Part shown: positions 53,228 to 64,000 of the stretch, piece by piece
Numbering within the stretch: position 1 is the stretch's first letter
Layout of the letters: each line of letters begins with the position of its first letter
Source: Streptomyces aquilus
GTDB lineage: Bacteria; Actinomycetota; Actinomycetes; Streptomycetales; Streptomycetaceae
Direction of reading: 5' to 3'
DNA length: 64,000 bases
Assembly (NCBI RefSeq): GCF_003955715.1
Contig: NZ_CP034463.1
Span: 2,108,001-2,172,000, forward strand
Program-made: the position numbers and the translations under genes
The notes under the pieces: model-generated
What the model was told of the DNA's origin: nothing
What the model saw: only the letters and a program-made list of their open reading frames with translations
Databases searched by the model: none

Positions 53228-54442
53228 TCAGCCCAGGCGCCCGGCCACCAGGTCCCACACGATTTCGGCCAACGCCTCCTTCGGCCCGTGCGGAACCGGC
53301 GTCTCGCTGCCGTCGGCGCCGAGCACCACCGCTTCGTTCTCCTCCGCCCCGAAAGTCTTGCGCTCCCCCACCTCGTTGACGACGAGGAGGTCGCAGCCCT
53401 TGCGGGCGAGCTTGGTGCGGCCGTTGGCCAGCACGTCGTCCGTCTCGGCGGCGAAGCCGACGATGACCTGTCCGTCGCGGGCGCGGTCGGCCGAGATCTC
53501 GGCCAGGATGTCCGGATTCCGCACCAGCACGATGGGGTCCGGCTCCTGGCCGTCCTTCTTCTTGATCTTCCCGGTCGCGTAGTTCTCGGGTCGGAAGTCC
53601 GCGACCGCCGCCGCCATCACCACCGCGTCGGCGTCCGCGGCCGCCTTCAGCACCGCCTCGCGCATCTGTACGGCGGTGCCGACCGGGACGACGTCGACGC
53701 CCGCCGGGTCCGGCAGGCCGGTGTTCGCGGCGACGAGGGTGACCCGGGCACCGCGCGCGGCGGCGGTGCGGGCGAGGGCGTACCCCTGCTTGCCGGAGGA
53801 GCGGTTGCCGAGGAAGCGGACGGGGTCGAGCGGCTCTCGGGTGCCGCCGGCGCTGACGACGACATGGCGGCCGGCGAGATCGGGCTCCCGCACTCCGCGC
53901 GCGAGGACCCGGCGGCACACCTCGAAGATCTCCCCCGGGTCGGGCAGCCGGCCCTTGCCGGTGTCGACGCCGGTGAGCCGCCCGACGGCGGGCTCGATGA
54001 CGACGGCGCCGCGGCGGCGCAGCGTCGCCACGTTCTCCTGGGTGGCCGGGTGTTCCCACATCTCCGTGTGCATGGCCGGGGCGAAGACGACCGGACAGCG
54101 GGCGGTCAGGAGCGTGTTGGTGAGCAGGTCGTCCGCCAGGCCGTGGGCCGCCTTGGCGAGCATGTCGGCCGTCGCCGGGGCCACGACGACCAGGTCGGCG
54201 TGCTGGCCGATGCGGACGTGCGGCACCTCGTGGACGTCGTCCCACACCTCGGTGGAGACGGGGTGGCCGGACAGGGCGGACCAGGTCGCCGCGCCCACGA
54301 AGTGCAGCGCGGAGGCGGTGGGGACCACGCGCACGTCATGGCCCGACTCCGTCAGTCTCCGCAGCAGCTCACAGGCCTTGTACGCGGCGATGCCACCGCT
54401 GACCCCCAGCACGACCCTCGGCTTGTCCACCAGGTCTCCCAT
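53228..54442 (-). CDS. coaBC: Phosphopantothenoylcysteine synthetase/decarboxylase
   Basis: A 404-residue bifunctional CoA-pathway enzyme. The N-terminal CoaC flavoprotein part (1 to about 180) opens RVVLGVSGGIAAYKACELLRRL and has the catalytic-loop APAMHTEMWEHPATQEN (PxMNxxMW class, His replacing Asn). The C-terminal CoaB part contains VVSAGGTREPLDPVRFLGNRSSGKQGYALA (CTP and substrate loops) and the FVGFAAE-like QVIVGFAAETDD. ATG 54440-54442. It follows rpoZ in the conserved gmk-rpoZ-coaBC order. Confidence 0.96.
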   Translation of the reverse strand: MGDLVDKPRVVLGVSGGIAAYKACELLRRLTESGHDVRVVPTASALHFVGAATWSALSGHPVSTEVWDDVHEVPHVRIGQHADLVVVAPATADMLAKAAHGLADDLLTNTLLTARCPVVFAPAMHTEMWEHPATQENVATLRRRGAVVIEPAVGRLTGVDTGKGRLPDPGEIFEVCRRVLARGVREPDLAGRHVVVSAGGTREPLDPVRFLGNRSSGKQGYALARTAAARGARVTLVAANTGLPDPAGVDVVPVGTAVQMREAVLKAAADADAVVMAAAVADFRPENYATGKIKKKDGQEPDPIVLVRNPDILAEISADRARDGQVIVGFAAETDDVLANGRTKLARKGCDLLVVNEVGERKTFGAEENEAVVLGADGSETPVPHGPKEALAEIVWDLVAGRLG

Positions 54443-54506
54443 CCCTCGAACCCAGGACTCCATCCTGCATCACAGCGGGGGGACGGCCCCCGCACCCCCG
54501 AGCAGA

Positions 54507-54541
54507 CCACAGGCCCGACAGTCGCGCTGCCGGGCCTGTGG
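54507..54541 (-). terminator. Hairpin between rpoZ and coaBC
   Basis: CCACAGGCCCG and CGGGCCTGTGG form an 11-bp stem with a 13-base loop, 26 bases past the rpoZ stop. It may end or weaken transcription from rpoZ into coaBC. Confidence 0.75.
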
Positions 54542-54566
54542 AAAAGCAAACTGCAATCTGAAAGTA

Positions 54567-54839
54567 CTACTGCGCCGGGCCCTCGACGGCCTCGGACGTC
54601 AGCAGACCCGCGTTGATCTCGCGGAGCGCGATCGAGAGCGGCTTCTCGTGGACGTGGGTGTCGACGAGCGGACCGACGTACTCGAGGAGGCCCTCGCCGA
54701 GCTGCGAGTAGTACGCGTTGATCTGACGGGCGCGCTTGGCCGCGTAGATCACGAGGCTGTACTTCGAGTCGGTGGCCTCGAGGAGCTCGTCGATCGGAGG
54801 GTTGATGATGCCCTCGGGCGCGGTGATGGAAGAGGACAC
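54567..54839 (-). CDS. rpoZ: RNA polymerase omega subunit
   Basis: A 90-residue omega subunit: [58 protein letters not shown] includes the conserved K-Y-x-L-V-x-x-A-x-x-R-A-R-Q-I helix that wraps the beta-prime C-terminus and helps assemble the enzyme. It starts at GTG 54837-54839 with GGAAGG eight bases upstream; the upstream codons are not omega-like. gmk lies 40 bases before it on the same strand. Confidence 0.97.
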   Translation of the reverse strand: MSSSITAPEGIINPPIDELLEATDSKYSLVIYAAKRARQINAYYSQLGEGLLEYVGPLVDTHVHEKPLSIALREINAGLLTSEAVEGPAQ

Positions 54840-54879
54840 GCTCTGCCTTCCGAAAGTTGGGATGAGATCTAGAAAACGA

Positions 54880-55473
54880 TCACACAACGTCCATCAAGGC
54901 TAGCAGCTCGCGCGCCACGTCCTCGACGGAGGTGTTGACCAGGGTCTCGTCGAACTCGGGCTCGGCCGCCAGCTCCACCTTCGCGGCGTCGAGACGGCGC
55001 TCGATCACCTCGGGCGGCTCGGTACCGCGTCCGGTGAGTCTGCGCACGAGCTCGTCCCAGGAGGGAGGGGCCAGGAACACCAGCTGGGCCTCGGGCATGG
55101 ACTCCCGGACCTGCCGGGCACCCTGGAGGTCGATCTCCAGCAGGACGCCCTCTCCCGCCTCCAGCCGCTCCAGGACGGCCTGGCGCGGGGTGCCGTAGCG
55201 GTTGCCGGCGAACTCGGCCCACTCCAGCAGCTCGCCGTTGGCGATCAGCTTGTCCATCTCCTCGTCGCTGACGAAGAAGTAGTGGACGCCGTGCTTCTCG
55301 CCGGGGCGGGGCTTGCGGGTCGTCGCCGACACCGAGAGCCAGACCTCGGGGTGTTCCTTGCGCATATGGGCGACGACCGTGCTCTTGCCGACCCCTGAGG
55401 GGCCGGAGAGCACGGTCAGCCGCGGACGTACGTCCGGGGGCTCGGGGGTCGTCCCCCGGAATGTTGCAGCCAT
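54880..55473 (-). CDS. gmk: Guanylate kinase
   Basis: A 197-residue kinase converting GMP to GDP. Walker A is [16 protein letters not shown]; the GMP-binding block [29 protein letters not shown] and lid residues [13 protein letters not shown] are all present. The 15-residue N-terminal tail ([15 protein letters not shown]) is longer than in E. coli but normal for actinomycetes. ATG 55471-55473. It lies between mihF and rpoZ, same orientation. Confidence 0.97.
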   Translation of the reverse strand: MAATFRGTTPEPPDVRPRLTVLSGPSGVGKSTVVAHMRKEHPEVWLSVSATTRKPRPGEKHGVHYFFVSDEEMDKLIANGELLEWAEFAGNRYGTPRQAVLERLEAGEGVLLEIDLQGARQVRESMPEAQLVFLAPPSWDELVRRLTGRGTEPPEVIERRLDAAKVELAAEPEFDETLVNTSVEDVARELLALMDVV

Positions 55474-55533
55474 GCAGCGATTATTCCAGCAATCCCGGAG
55501 TGCCCGGGACTCCCGGTCCGGCGGAGGCCGGAC

Positions 55534-55857
55534 TCAGGAGCCGGTGCTGCCGAACTCACGCTCCAGGGAAGCGATCTGGTTCGAGCCGAGACCACGCACG
55601 CGGCGGCTCTCGGAGATACCGAGTCGCTCCATGATCTGCTTGGCGCGGACCTTGCCCACGCCCGGCAGGGACTCGAGCAGCGCGGAGACCTTCATCTTGC
55701 CGATGACGTCGTTCTCCTGGCCCTGCTTGATGACCTCATGAAGAGAGGCGCCGGAGTGCTTGAGTCGATTCTTGACCTCGGCCCGCTCCCGGCGAGCCGC
55801 GGCGGCCTTTTCGAGCGCGGCTGCGCGCTGTTCAGGGGTAAGGGGCGGAAGAGCCAC
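55534..55857 (-). CDS. mihF: Integration host factor of actinobacteria (sIHF/mIHF)
   Basis: A 107-residue basic nucleoid protein. It starts VALPPLTPEQRAAALEKAAAARRERAEVKNRLK and contains the HhH-like SALLESLPGVGKVRAKQIMERLGISESRRVRGLGSNQIASLEREFG, the lid and DNA-binding helices of sIHF. It compacts DNA and affects topoisomerase activity and sporulation. The GTG at 55855-55857, with GAGGTG upstream, gives exactly the known family start. It precedes gmk, 60 bases apart. Confidence 0.96.
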   Translation of the reverse strand: MALPPLTPEQRAAALEKAAAARRERAEVKNRLKHSGASLHEVIKQGQENDVIGKMKVSALLESLPGVGKVRAKQIMERLGISESRRVRGLGSNQIASLEREFGSTGS

Positions 55858-56054
55858 GCCTACGTCACCTCGGATGTTGAACTGTCGGATACGGACCGGT
55901 GAGGAACCTAGTCGCCCCACACCTGGGGAGCCACGAGCAACACGCTTGCCCACTGACTCTGCTCGGAGACTAGCGGCCAACTCCGCCAGAGTCAGCGAGA
56001 ACAGCGGAAAAGTCCTGGTCAGCCTCCGTCAGGCCGGACATTTCAGACAAACTG

Positions 56055-56095
56055 CCCCGGATTTGAGGATGTATTCAGACTCAAGTCGGCCGGGG
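56055..56095 (-). terminator. Imperfect hairpin after pyrF
   Basis: CCCCGG-A-TTTGAG and CTCAAG-TCGG-CCGGGG form an interrupted stem 50-90 bases beyond the pyrF stop. It would separate the pyrimidine operon from mihF. No other gene in the 55858-56145 gap. Confidence 0.45.
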
Positions 56096-56145
56096 AACAC
56101 TCATCGGAGGACTCGGGAGAACGTCTCGAACGCCGCGAACGACCG

Positions 56146-56985
56146 TCATACGAGCGCCACGGCCGCCTTGATCTCCTCCGCGAACCGCTCCGCGGACTCC
56201 CGCAGCGCGCCGACGTCGGGACCGTGCCGCAGCACGCCCCGGCTGACATTGGGCAGGACGTTGCGCAGCACCCCGCCGAACACCGCCGGCAGATCGGCGG
56301 GGGTGGCCCCCTGGGCGCCGATGCCGGGCGCGAGGAGCGGGCCGTTGATGTCCAGGTCGTAGGAGGACAGATCGCCGAGTGTGGCGCCGACGACCGCCCC
56401 GAAGGAGCCGAGAGGCTCCTCGCCCTCGTTCTCGGCCGCGAGGTGCGCCAGCATCGTCGCGCCGACGTTACGGCCGTCCGCGCGGACCGCGTGCTGCACC
56501 TCGCCGCCCTCGGGGTTGGAGGTCAGCGCCAGCACGAACAGGCCCGCGCCGCTCTCCCGCGCCAGCGCGATCGCCGGCGAGAGCGAGCCGTAGCCGAGGT
56601 ACGGCGAGACGGTCAGCGCGTCGGAGAACAGCGGCGAGTCCTTGCGCAGGAAGGCCTCGGCGTACGCCGCCATGGTCGAGCCGATGTCGCCGCGCTTGGC
56701 GTCCATGACGATCAGCGCGCCGCCCTTGCGCGCCTCCTCGACGGTCTTCTCCAGGACGGCCACGCCGCGCGAGCCGAAGCGCTCGAAGAACGCGGCCTGC
56801 GGCTTGAAGACGGCGACCCGGTCGGCCAGCGCCTCCACGACCGTACGGCTGAACCGCTCCAGGCCGGCCACGTCGTCGTTGAGGCCCCACTCGGTGAGCA
56901 GGGAGGCGTGCGGGTCGATACCGACGCACAGCGGGCCGCGCTCGTCCATGGCCCGGCGCAGGCGGGTGCCGAAAGAGTCGGTCAT
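56146..56985 (-). CDS. pyrF: Orotidine 5'-phosphate decarboxylase (type 2)
   Basis: A 279-residue TIM barrel of the actinobacterial/archaeal-like long type; last step to UMP. CVGIDPHASLLTEWGL opens the barrel, and the catalytic Lys-Asp pair is in LIVMDAKRGDIGSTMAAYAEAFL. Later NVGATMLAHLAAEN and LAPGIGAQGATPADLPAVFG (phosphate site) follow. ATG 56983-56985 overlaps the pyrD stop by four bases, so they are co-translated. Confidence 0.96.
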   Translation of the reverse strand: MTDSFGTRLRRAMDERGPLCVGIDPHASLLTEWGLNDDVAGLERFSRTVVEALADRVAVFKPQAAFFERFGSRGVAVLEKTVEEARKGGALIVMDAKRGDIGSTMAAYAEAFLRKDSPLFSDALTVSPYLGYGSLSPAIALARESGAGLFVLALTSNPEGGEVQHAVRADGRNVGATMLAHLAAENEGEEPLGSFGAVVGATLGDLSSYDLDINGPLLAPGIGAQGATPADLPAVFGGVLRNVLPNVSRGVLRHGPDVGALRESAERFAEEIKAAVALV

Positions 56986-58088
56986 GCGGTCTCCCTCACA
57001 TCGGCGCCGACGGCGTCGGCGAGCGTGGCGTACGGGCTCGTGCGCAGACGCGCGGCGAGTCCCTTGTGGATGGCTCGGCCCCAGAAGGGCCCTTCGTAGA
57101 TGAACGCGCTGTAGCCCTGTACGAGCGTGGCACCGGCGAGGATGCGCTGCCAGGCGTCCTCGGCGTTCTCGATGCCGCCGACGCCGACGAGGGTGATCCG
57201 GTCGCCCACGCGCGCGTAGAGGCGCCTGAGCACCTCCAGCGAGCGCGCCTTCAGGGGCGCCCCGGACAATCCGCCGGTCTCCTTCACCAGCGAGGGTTCG
57301 GACGTCAGACCCAGACCCTCGCGCGCGATGGTGGTGTTCGTGGCGATGATCCCGTCCAGACCGAGCTCGACGGCCAGGTCGGCGACGGCGTCGACGTCCT
57401 CGTCGGCGAGGTCGGGCGCGATCTTCACCAGGAGCGGGACACGACGCGAGGGGACCGTACGGTCGGCGGCCTCGCGCACGGCGCTCAGCAGGGGCCGCAG
57501 GGACTCCGTGGCCTGTAGATTCCGCAGCCCCGGGGTGTTCGGGGACGACACGTTCACGACCAGGTAGTCGGCGTACGGCGCGAGCCGCTCGGTCGACTTC
57601 ACGTAGTCGGCGGCGGCCTCGGCCTCCGGTACGACCTTGGTCTTGCCGATGTTGACGCCCACGACGGTCTTGAAGACGGGTGTACGGGACGCCAGGCGGG
57701 CGGCAACGGCCAGCGAGCCCTCGTTGTTGAAGCCCATGCGGTTGATGAGCGCACGGTCCTTCACGAGCCGGAACAGCCGCTTCTTGGGGTTGCCGGGCTG
57801 GGCCTCCCCGGTCACGGTGCCGATCTCGACGTGGTCGAAGCCGAGCATCGACATGCCGTCGATCGCGACCGCGTTCTTGTCGAAGCCGGCGGCGAGCCCG
57901 AAGGGGCCGTGCATCCGGAGACCGAAGGCCTCGGTGCGGAGTTCCTTGTGGCGGGGCGCGAGGGCCGCCGCGACGAACGTGCGCAGGACCGGGATCCTGA
58001 CGGCCAGCCGGATCCAGCGGAAGGCCAGGTAGTGGGCCTTCTCGGCGTCCATGCGTTTGAAGACGAGGTTGAAGAAGATCTTGTACAT
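56982..58088 (-). CDS. pyrD: Dihydroorotate dehydrogenase (quinone), class 2
   Basis: A 368-residue FMN enzyme oxidising dihydroorotate with membrane quinone. The N-terminal amphipathic helices [28 protein letters not shown] form the quinone tunnel that defines class 2. [32 protein letters not shown] (with the catalytic Ser) and [29 protein letters not shown] bind FMN and orotate. ATG 58086-58088 lies in a 19-bp tandem duplication that doubles the ribosome site. Overlaps pyrF. Confidence 0.96.
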   Translation of the reverse strand: MYKIFFNLVFKRMDAEKAHYLAFRWIRLAVRIPVLRTFVAAALAPRHKELRTEAFGLRMHGPFGLAAGFDKNAVAIDGMSMLGFDHVEIGTVTGEAQPGNPKKRLFRLVKDRALINRMGFNNEGSLAVAARLASRTPVFKTVVGVNIGKTKVVPEAEAAADYVKSTERLAPYADYLVVNVSSPNTPGLRNLQATESLRPLLSAVREAADRTVPSRRVPLLVKIAPDLADEDVDAVADLAVELGLDGIIATNTTIAREGLGLTSEPSLVKETGGLSGAPLKARSLEVLRRLYARVGDRITLVGVGGIENAEDAWQRILAGATLVQGYSAFIYEGPFWGRAIHKGLAARLRTSPYATLADAVGADVRETA

Positions 58089-58123
58089 GGTGTCCTCACG
58101 AAGACGTGGTGTCCTCACGAAGA
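58086..58123. repeat. 19-bp tandem duplication of the pyrD ribosome site
   Basis: Copies 58086-58104 and 58105-58123 differ by one base. On the minus strand each reads TCTTCGTGAGGACACCAYG: the gene-side copy gives the pyrD ATG, the other gives ACG. Both carry the same GTGAGGA ribosome site. Confidence 0.9.
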
Positions 58124-58151
58124 GGGGGACACCGTTTCCGGTGTCCCCCTC
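58122..58151 (-). terminator. 13-bp hairpin between carB and pyrD
   Basis: GAGGGGGACACCG and CGGTGTCCCCCTC pair perfectly around TTTC, immediately after the carB stop (58159) and touching the upstream ribosome-site copy. It may be a terminator or attenuator that lowers pyrD-pyrF relative to carAB. Confidence 0.8.
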
Positions 58152-58158
58152 AGGGCTG

Positions 58159-61459
<3,301 letters not shown>

Positions 61460-61467
<8 letters not shown>

Positions 61468-62602
61468 GCTGGCCCTCCATCAGGGAAACGAAGCGGTCGA
61501 ACAGGTAGGCGGCGTCGTGCGGGCCCGCTGCCGCTTCGGGGTGGTACTGGACGCTGAAGGCCGGCTGGTCGAGCAGCTGGAGGCCCTCCACCACGTTGTC
61601 GTTGAGGCAGACGTGGGAGACCTCGGCGCGGCCGTAGGGGGTGTCGGACACCTTGTCGAGCGGGGCGTCGACGGCGAAGCCGTGGTTGTGCGCGGTGACC
61701 TCGACCTTGCCGGTCGTACGGTCCTGCACCGGCTGGTTGATGCCGCGGTGGCCGTACTTCAGCTTGTAGGTGCCGAAGCCGAGCGAGCGGCCGAGGATCT
61801 GGTTGCCGAAGCAGATGCCGAACAGCGGCGTCCTGCGCTCCAGCACGCCCTGCATCACGGAGACGGCGTGGTCGGCGGTGGCCGGGTCGCCGGGGCCGTT
61901 GGAGAAGAAGACACCGTCGGGGTTGACGGCGTAGACGTCCTCGACGGTCGCCGTGGCCGGCAGCACGTGCACCTCGATGCCGCGCTCGGCCATCCGGTGC
62001 GGGGTCATGCCCTTGATGCCGAGGTCGACGGCGGCGACGGTGAACTTCTTCTCGCCGATCGCCGGGACGACGTACGCCTCCTTGGTGGCGACCTCCGCGG
62101 AGAGGTCGGCGCCCTTCATCTCGGGGGCCTGGCGCACCTCGGTGAGCATGGTGCCCTCGTCGGGCAGCGCGTTGCCGGAGAAGATGCCGACGCGCATCGC
62201 GCCGCGCTCCCGCAGATGGCGCGTCAACGCGCGCGTGTCGATGCCGGAGATGCCGACGACACCCTGGTTGCGCAGCTCCTCGTCGAGGGAGCGGCGTGAG
62301 CGCCAGTTGGACGGCACGCGCGCGGGGTCGCGCACGACGTATCCGGCGACCCAGATCTGCTTGCTCTCCGGGTCCTCGTCGTTGACACCGGTGTTGCCGA
62401 CGTGCGGGGCGGTCATCACGACGACCTGGCGGTGGTACGACGGGTCGGTGAGGGTCTCCTGGTAACCGGTCATGCCGGTGGAGAACACCGCCTCGCCGAA
62501 GGTCACCCCCACGGCCCCGTAGGCGCGGCCGCGGAAGATCCGGCCGTCCTCCAGGACGAGTACCGCGGGAACCTTCGAGGCTCCCCTTGTGGAGGTCGTC
62601 AT
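61460..62602 (-). CDS. carA: Carbamoyl-phosphate synthase, small subunit
   Basis: A 380-residue glutaminase subunit feeding ammonia to CarB. The N-terminal CPSase domain contains [45 protein letters not shown]. The class I glutamine amidotransferase triad is Cys in [17 protein letters not shown], and His/Glu in [16 protein letters not shown]. The ATG at 62600-62602 overlaps the stop of the upstream membrane-protein gene by four bases. Confidence 0.98.
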
Positions 62603-63186
62603 CGTGCGCCTTCCGTTTCCGTCGTGTTCGTCTTGTTGATCATGGAGTTAATGGCGTCGACCCACTCGTTGTGCTCGGCCGCGTGGTCGGAGCGGAAGCC
62701 GGAGTCGATCAGTCTGTCCCCGTGTTCCCAGGTCACGAGCAGCAGGCCGCCCTCGGTGAGGACCTTGCCGGCGATGCCCTTGCCGAGCACGGCCTCCCGC
62801 AGCGCGCCGGCCGGGATGAAGAAGTCGGTCGCGCCGGGGCGTACGACGTCCAGTCCCGCGTCCGTCAGCGTGAGCTCGACCCGGCTGCGGGTGCCGAGGC
62901 CGTGCGCCACGATGCGGTCGAGCCACTGCCCGGCGGTGGTGGAGCCGTGGTAGCGGCCGCTCATCGTCAGTTTCGCCGCACCGAGGCCGTCCGGCGCGTC
63001 GGGCAGCTCGGGCAGGTCGCTCTGGAGCGTGCCGCGCCACTTCCAGCCCTCGCGCATCAGCCAGTAGATGAGGGCGACGAACAGCGCCAGCCCGACGAGC
63101 CAGCCGATGCGCGCGGCCCAGTCGGTGACCTCGGCCGATTCCTTGTCGGCCGCCAGGCCGCCTGCCAGCTGGATTACAGGTGTCAC
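62599..63186 (-). CDS. Conserved membrane protein in the pyrimidine operon
   Basis: A 195-residue protein with a short extracellular-type N-terminus, one helix ([22 protein letters not shown]), and a beta-rich cytoplasmic domain of about 130 residues: [73 protein letters not shown]. The fold looks PH-like. It is overlapped on both sides by four bases (pyrC stop, carA start), so it is fully embedded in the pyr operon. Function unknown; the position is conserved in streptomycetes from memory. Confidence 0.85.
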   Translation of the reverse strand: MTPVIQLAGGLAADKESAEVTDWAARIGWLVGLALFVALIYWLMREGWKWRGTLQSDLPELPDAPDGLGAAKLTMSGRYHGSTTAGQWLDRIVAHGLGTRSRVELTLTDAGLDVVRPGATDFFIPAGALREAVLGKGIAGKVLTEGGLLLVTWEHGDRLIDSGFRSDHAAEHNEWVDAINSMINKTNTTETEGAR

Positions 63187-64000
63187 GTGAGCTTCCCGTC
63201 GACGAGCGTGGCCTTGCCCCGGAGCCACGTGTGCGTCACACGGCCCGGCAGCTCACGCCCCTCGTACGGGGTGTTCCGGCTGCGCGAGGCGAAGCCCGCG
63301 GGGTCCACGTCCCCACGGTATTCCGTGTCGACGAGCGTGAGGTTGGCGGGCTCACCAGCCGAGACGGGACGCCCGTGGCCCTTCGCCCGCCCGATCTCGG
63401 CGGGCTTGACGGACATGCGCTCGGCGACCCCGGCCCAGGTGAGGAGCCCGGTGTCCACCATGGTCTCCTGCACCACTGACAACGCGGTCTCCAGGCCCAC
63501 CATCCCCATGGCGGCCGCGGCCCACTCGCAGTCCTTGTCCTCGTGCGGGTGCGGGGCGTGGTCGGTGGCGACGATGTCGATCGTGCCGTCGGCGAGCGCC
63601 TCGCGCAGGGCCAGCACGTCGCGCTCGGTGCGCAGCGGCGGGTTGACCTTGTAGACCGGGTTGTAGGTCCGCACCAGCTCGTCCGTCAGGAGCAGGTGGT
63701 GCGGGGTGACCTCGGCGGTGACGTCGATGCCGCGGGACTTGGCCCAGCGGACGATCTCGACGGACCCGGCGGTCGACAGGTGGCAGATGTGGACGCGGGA
63801 GCCGACGTGCTCGGCGAGCAGGACGTCCCGGGCGATGATCGATTCCTCGGCCACCGCGGGCCAGCCCCCGAGCCCCAGCTCGGCCGAGACGATCCCCTCG
63901 TTCATCTGGGCGCCCTCGGTCAGCCGCGGCTCCTGCGCGTGCTGGGCGACGACCCCGCCGAAGGCCTTCACGTACTCCAGCGCCCGGCGCATGATCACCG
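63183..64000 (-). CDS. pyrC: Dihydroorotase, C-terminal part
   Basis: The last 272 or so residues of a class I dihydroorotase; the N-terminus lies beyond the right edge of the window. It closes carbamoyl-aspartate to dihydroorotate at a binuclear zinc centre. Visible ligands: VVAQHAQEPRLTEGAQMNEG (metal His), HICHLSTAGSVEIVRWAK (metal His), VNPPLRTERDVLAL, and IVATDHAPHPHEDKDC with the catalytic Asp. The initial HxH pair is out of view. The stop overlaps the start of the small membrane protein gene by four bases. Confidence 0.96.
   Translation of the reverse strand, partial: VIMRRALEYVKAFGGVVAQHAQEPRLTEGAQMNEGIVSAELGLGGWPAVAEESIIARDVLLAEHVGSRVHICHLSTAGSVEIVRWAKSRGIDVTAEVTPHHLLLTDELVRTYNPVYKVNPPLRTERDVLALREALADGTIDIVATDHAPHPHEDKDCEWAAAAMGMVGLETALSVVQETMVDTGLLTWAGVAERMSVKPAEIGRAKGHGRPVSAGEPANLTLVDTEYRGDVDPAGFASRSRNTPYEGRELPGRVTHTWLRGKATLVDGKLT

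Overview
The window is chromosomal DNA from a Streptomyces (or very close relative). It is strongly G+C rich with G/C-ending codons. It has many GTG starts, Tat-type and lipoprotein exports, DasR-type chitinase control, a bldA-type TTA codon and the sIHF nucleoid protein. Gene order matches, as far as I recall it, the core-chromosome segment that runs in S. coelicolor from about SCO1425 to SCO1486. I see no rRNA, tRNA, IS element, integrase, prophage or CRISPR array.

Layout. 1-5.2 kb: a partial amidohydrolase and its Lrp-type regulator, conserved proteins of unknown role, a phosphotransferase-fold protein and an acyl-CoA dehydrogenase. 5.2-10 kb: a secreted GH18 chitinase with two DasR-type operators in its promoter, a TetR regulator next to an unlisted 46-residue membrane protein, a Tat-exported C39-like peptidase and a P-loop kinase. 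10-12.3 kb: a TPR-AAA+ (CbxX/EccA-like) ATPase with a TTA codon and a possible leader/attenuator. 12.3-14.7 kb: two CNNM/CBS membrane proteins. 14.9-19.9 kb: an FMN-riboswitch operon ribE-ribM-ribBA-ribH-hisE-hisG plus a PH-like membrane protein. 20-31.5 kb: a ROK regulator facing an MFS exporter across a palindrome, a thioesterase, an NCS2 permease, an anchored GH6 glycosidase, a DUF5995 protein, a flavin-dependent LLM oxidoreductase, an amine oxidase plus nitrilase-fold amidase, and an MFS protein. 31.6-37.1 kb: an ABC importer with a HAD phosphatase and a divergent GntR/UTRA regulator. 37.2-43.4 kb: a cationic amino-acid permease with its Lrp regulator, guaB1, an RNase Sa-like lipoprotein with barstar, a SorC regulator and rpe. 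43.5-51.4 kb: an MMPL exporter, rsmB, fmt, an HTH protein and priA. 51.7-64 kb: the housekeeping run metK, coaBC, rpoZ, gmk, mihF, pyrF, pyrD, carB, carA, a small membrane protein and pyrC (cut by the window end), all on the minus strand.

Genes working together: carA/carB/pyrC/pyrD/pyrF supply UMP. The rib genes turn GTP and ribulose-5-phosphate into riboflavin, rpe feeds the pentose pool, and RibM probably imports flavin; the FMN switch controls this run and probably co-transcribes hisE/hisG. metK and coaBC make AdoMet and the CoA precursor, and fmt/rsmB serve translation.

Most unusual signals: an orphan chitinase-type DasR box at 20057 with no chitinase beside it; a short Pro-Pro leader ORF overlapping a terminator upstream of the TTA-containing AAA+ gene; a membrane-tethered RNase Sa-like protein that has lost the disulfide; and a recurring pattern of short tandem duplications at gene borders, two of which copy a stop codon.
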